Shown one piece after another: positions 39,346 to 41,000 of a DNA stretch of 41,000 bases (the first letter of the stretch is position 1; every line of letters starts with the position of its first letter). The translations under genes were made by a program, and so were the position numbers. This stretch comes from Mesostigma viride (lineage: Eukaryota > Streptophyta > Mesostigmatophyceae > Mesostigmatales > Mesostigmataceae), in NCBI GenBank assembly GCA_009746045.1, contig RPFO01000380.1, positions 399,847 to 440,846 on the forward strand, given 5' to 3'. The notes beneath the pieces were generated by a model. It did not search any database. It saw only the letters and a list, made by a program, of their open reading frames with translations, and had not been told where the DNA came from.

Positions 39346-39945
39346 CCGGCGCCGGCCCCCGCCCCTGCTCCCAGCCGCCGCCGCCCGCCCGGCCGCCCTG
39401 GCCGGCCCCGCTGGGCCCCCGGCCCCGCCGGCTAGGTCAGCGGCAGACTACCTAGTCCCCCCGCAGGTCGGCCCGCTTGGCGACCCGTCTGACATGCCTC
39501 CTAATTCCATGCACCTCTCAGCTCGCGAGGTCACGGAGGCGGTCCAGCGCCTGCGTTATGACGCAGCCACCGGCTCTGACGAGATTCCTGCCGCAGTTGT
39601 AAAACTTGCAGCCGAATTTGAGGACACAGGTGTCAATATGCTGCTCTTCCGGGACGTATGCAACCGCCTTCTGCTGTCGTCGCAACCACCTCCAGCGGCC
39701 TGGCAACACAGTTTTCGCACGATGCTGTACAAGAACAAGGGGTCGCATGCCGACCCCGGCCGGCAACTACAGAGGGGTGTGCATTCAAAGTGCCCCCCTC
39801 AAGCTTCTTATGCGGCTCGAATCCTGAACCGCCTGCGCACGGCCCTGGACGGTCACCTCAGCGAGACTCAGGCTTCCGTTCAGGTCGCAACACAGTACAG
39901 GCGCTCTTCGCTACCATCAGTGTTTTTTTTAAGGTTTTCGTTACT
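39346..39945 (+). pseudogene. LINE reverse transcriptase N-terminal fragment
   Basis: After a Pro/Ala-rich linker, SAREVTEAVQRLRYDAATGSDEIPAAVVK (39518-39604) matches the start of LINE reverse transcriptase domains. Frames then shift through NYRGVCIQSAPLKLLMR (about 39763-39815) and GFRSGRNTVQALFAT (about 39873-39917). It ends before the catalytic YADD box. It diverges head to head from the ORF1 fragment on the other strand. Confidence 0.75.
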
Positions 39946-39999
39946 ATAGTGGCGCTAGGCCACTTGTGGCGTTTCTAACTATGAAAACTTCAGTTTACT

Positions 40000-40318
40000 C
40001 GGCCAATTAAATTAAATTAAATTATAACATGCCTCCGTGGGGAGGTCATGTAGCACATATTTCATGATGGATGGGGTGGAGGAAGCCGCGTGATCGAACT
40101 ATCCTAACTCTATCTAGAAAATCCTAACTGCACTACTCATCAAAACGCCTCCTCCGCTTGGGGGGAGGTGGCTTGCCCACAGGGTCGGGCGTGCCGTGTG
40201 CCTTGACAATCTTCTTCCACCGCGTCTTGTCCTGCATGGCAGTCCAAAGACGGGAGAGAGAGTGGATGCGGTGTTCAAACTGGGCTGGGACTCGGCCAAT
40301 GTGTGGCTTTAACTCCAA
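40000..40318 (-). mobile_element. LINE 3' end: ORF2 C-terminus, 3'UTR and TTTAA tail
   Basis: Minus-strand reading gives HRIHSLSRLWTAMQDKTRWK, then KIVKAHGTPDPVGKPPPPKR and RRRFDE-stop (40318-40133). A 3'UTR follows with the CTCC-CCAC-GGAG hairpin and a tail of three TTTAA-type units (plus-strand AATTAAATTAAATTAAA, about 39999-40017). The 3'UTR aligns with 28434-28591, where piggyBac has inserted into the tail. This copy is therefore a related unoccupied site. Confidence 0.75.
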
Positions 40319-40495
40319 TTAAAATTGGGCTTGGCACGGCCACGTGTGGCGGGCTGGCTTTTTGGTGCAGCAAATGACCCTACCGGCAGCGGGGTCAGCG
40401 CGGCGCGGCCCCGTACTGGCATTCCAAGTTCGAACTAGTTCAGAATAGTATGTTTGAGTATCTTTAGTTCAAACTAGTAGAATTTAGTAGAATCA

Positions 40496-40587
40496 TTCAC
40501 GCCTTAAGTTGCATGGGTTCACGCCTGAAGTTGGGTTGACCAAAAACCTCGAACCCAACTTAAGGCGTGAATGCCCGGCCTGTACAC
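40496..40587. repeat. Short motif array with terminal inverted copy (right copy)
   Basis: TTCACGCCTTAAGTTG at 40496-40511, a related direct copy at 40518-40537 and an inverted copy at 40552-40571. The latter two match 19 of 20 positions and form a strong hairpin with a 14-nt loop. They are followed by TGCCCGGCCTGTACA. The layout mirrors the array at 1149-1256. Confidence 0.6.
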
Positions 40588-41000
40588 AAGGCGGGCGAGC
40601 GTCTCCGTCTCACGCATCGGCGCCGGGCGTACTTGGTAAATTAACAACAACGATTACTACTACAGCCACTGCTTAACAAAACGATTACTGTAGTGCCGAA
40701 AGTCGAAGCACATTAGTCAATGCAGTGCAGTACTGTATGGCTGGCGAGTGACTTAATTAATAACTGAGGCGCCAGCCGCCAGGCCGCCAGCCAGCTGAAG
40801 CCTGAAAAGTGAAAATGCACACAAGCTGCAGTACGTCTGCACAGTGCACTCTGGTCTCTGGCAACGGGCCACTTGCCACTTGGCACTTGGCCGGGCTCCG
40901 TCTACGTACATGCACTATGCAGTAATTAAGTCAGTTGACCAGTCATGGTAGTACTCATAGTAGTTCTAAGTACTAGGGAGGCTTGTGGCGGAACGCCGGC
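40588..41000. other. No feature seen
   Basis: No coding frame of note, repeat or RNA gene is recognisable up to the window edge. Confidence 0.5.

Overview
The window looks like nuclear DNA of a green-lineage eukaryote, probably an alga. It holds a very large multi-exon gene with GT-AG introns, intron-poor housekeeping genes, dense microsatellites and decayed retroelements. The phosphoinositide kinase resembles the plant FAB1 type without a FYVE domain, and no prokaryotic signals are seen. The species cannot be fixed from sequence alone.

Layout. (1) 1-3485: a possible small two-exon gene on the minus strand at the left edge, then about 2.9 kb without a recognisable gene. (2) 3486-21806, plus strand: one gene of 13 exons that join in phase into a 3,624-residue FAB1/PIKfyve-type phosphatidylinositol-3-phosphate 5-kinase (CCT-like domain, Cys-rich CCR domain, giant low-complexity insertions, C-terminal lipid kinase domain). 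Eleven of its 12 introns carry an evident repeat. Four of these contain diverged copies of their own splice junction, and the others mostly have a private minisatellite or microsatellite. (3) 21807-24142: 3' flank, a retroelement 3' end, and a 492-bp element with 90-bp direct terminal repeats and a 10-bp target duplication. (4) 24143-25999, minus strand: intronless U11/U12-35K (SNRNP35), a minor-spliceosome protein with an extended Arg/Asp/Glu-rich tail. (5) 27283-28095, plus strand: a BMT2/SAMTOR-family SAM-dependent methyltransferase. (6) 28434-31954: a 5'-truncated LINE 3' end with its own target duplication, into whose tail a 3,347-bp piggyBac element is inserted with TTAA duplications, matching terminal repeats and a nearly complete transposase broken by one frameshift. 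(7) 31967-41000: a retroelement graveyard with LINE ORF1 and reverse transcriptase fragments in both orientations, further LINE 3' ends, an inverted pair of tRNA-like SINEs and a short motif array also found near the left end.

The cellular genes are functionally independent: vacuolar/endosomal PI(3,5)P2 synthesis, minor-intron recognition, and rRNA methylation or SAM sensing. No operon-like or biosynthetic system is seen. The most unusual signals are the repeated exon-intron junctions inside the FAB1 introns and the nested piggyBac-in-LINE insertion, for which a related unoccupied site exists in the same window.
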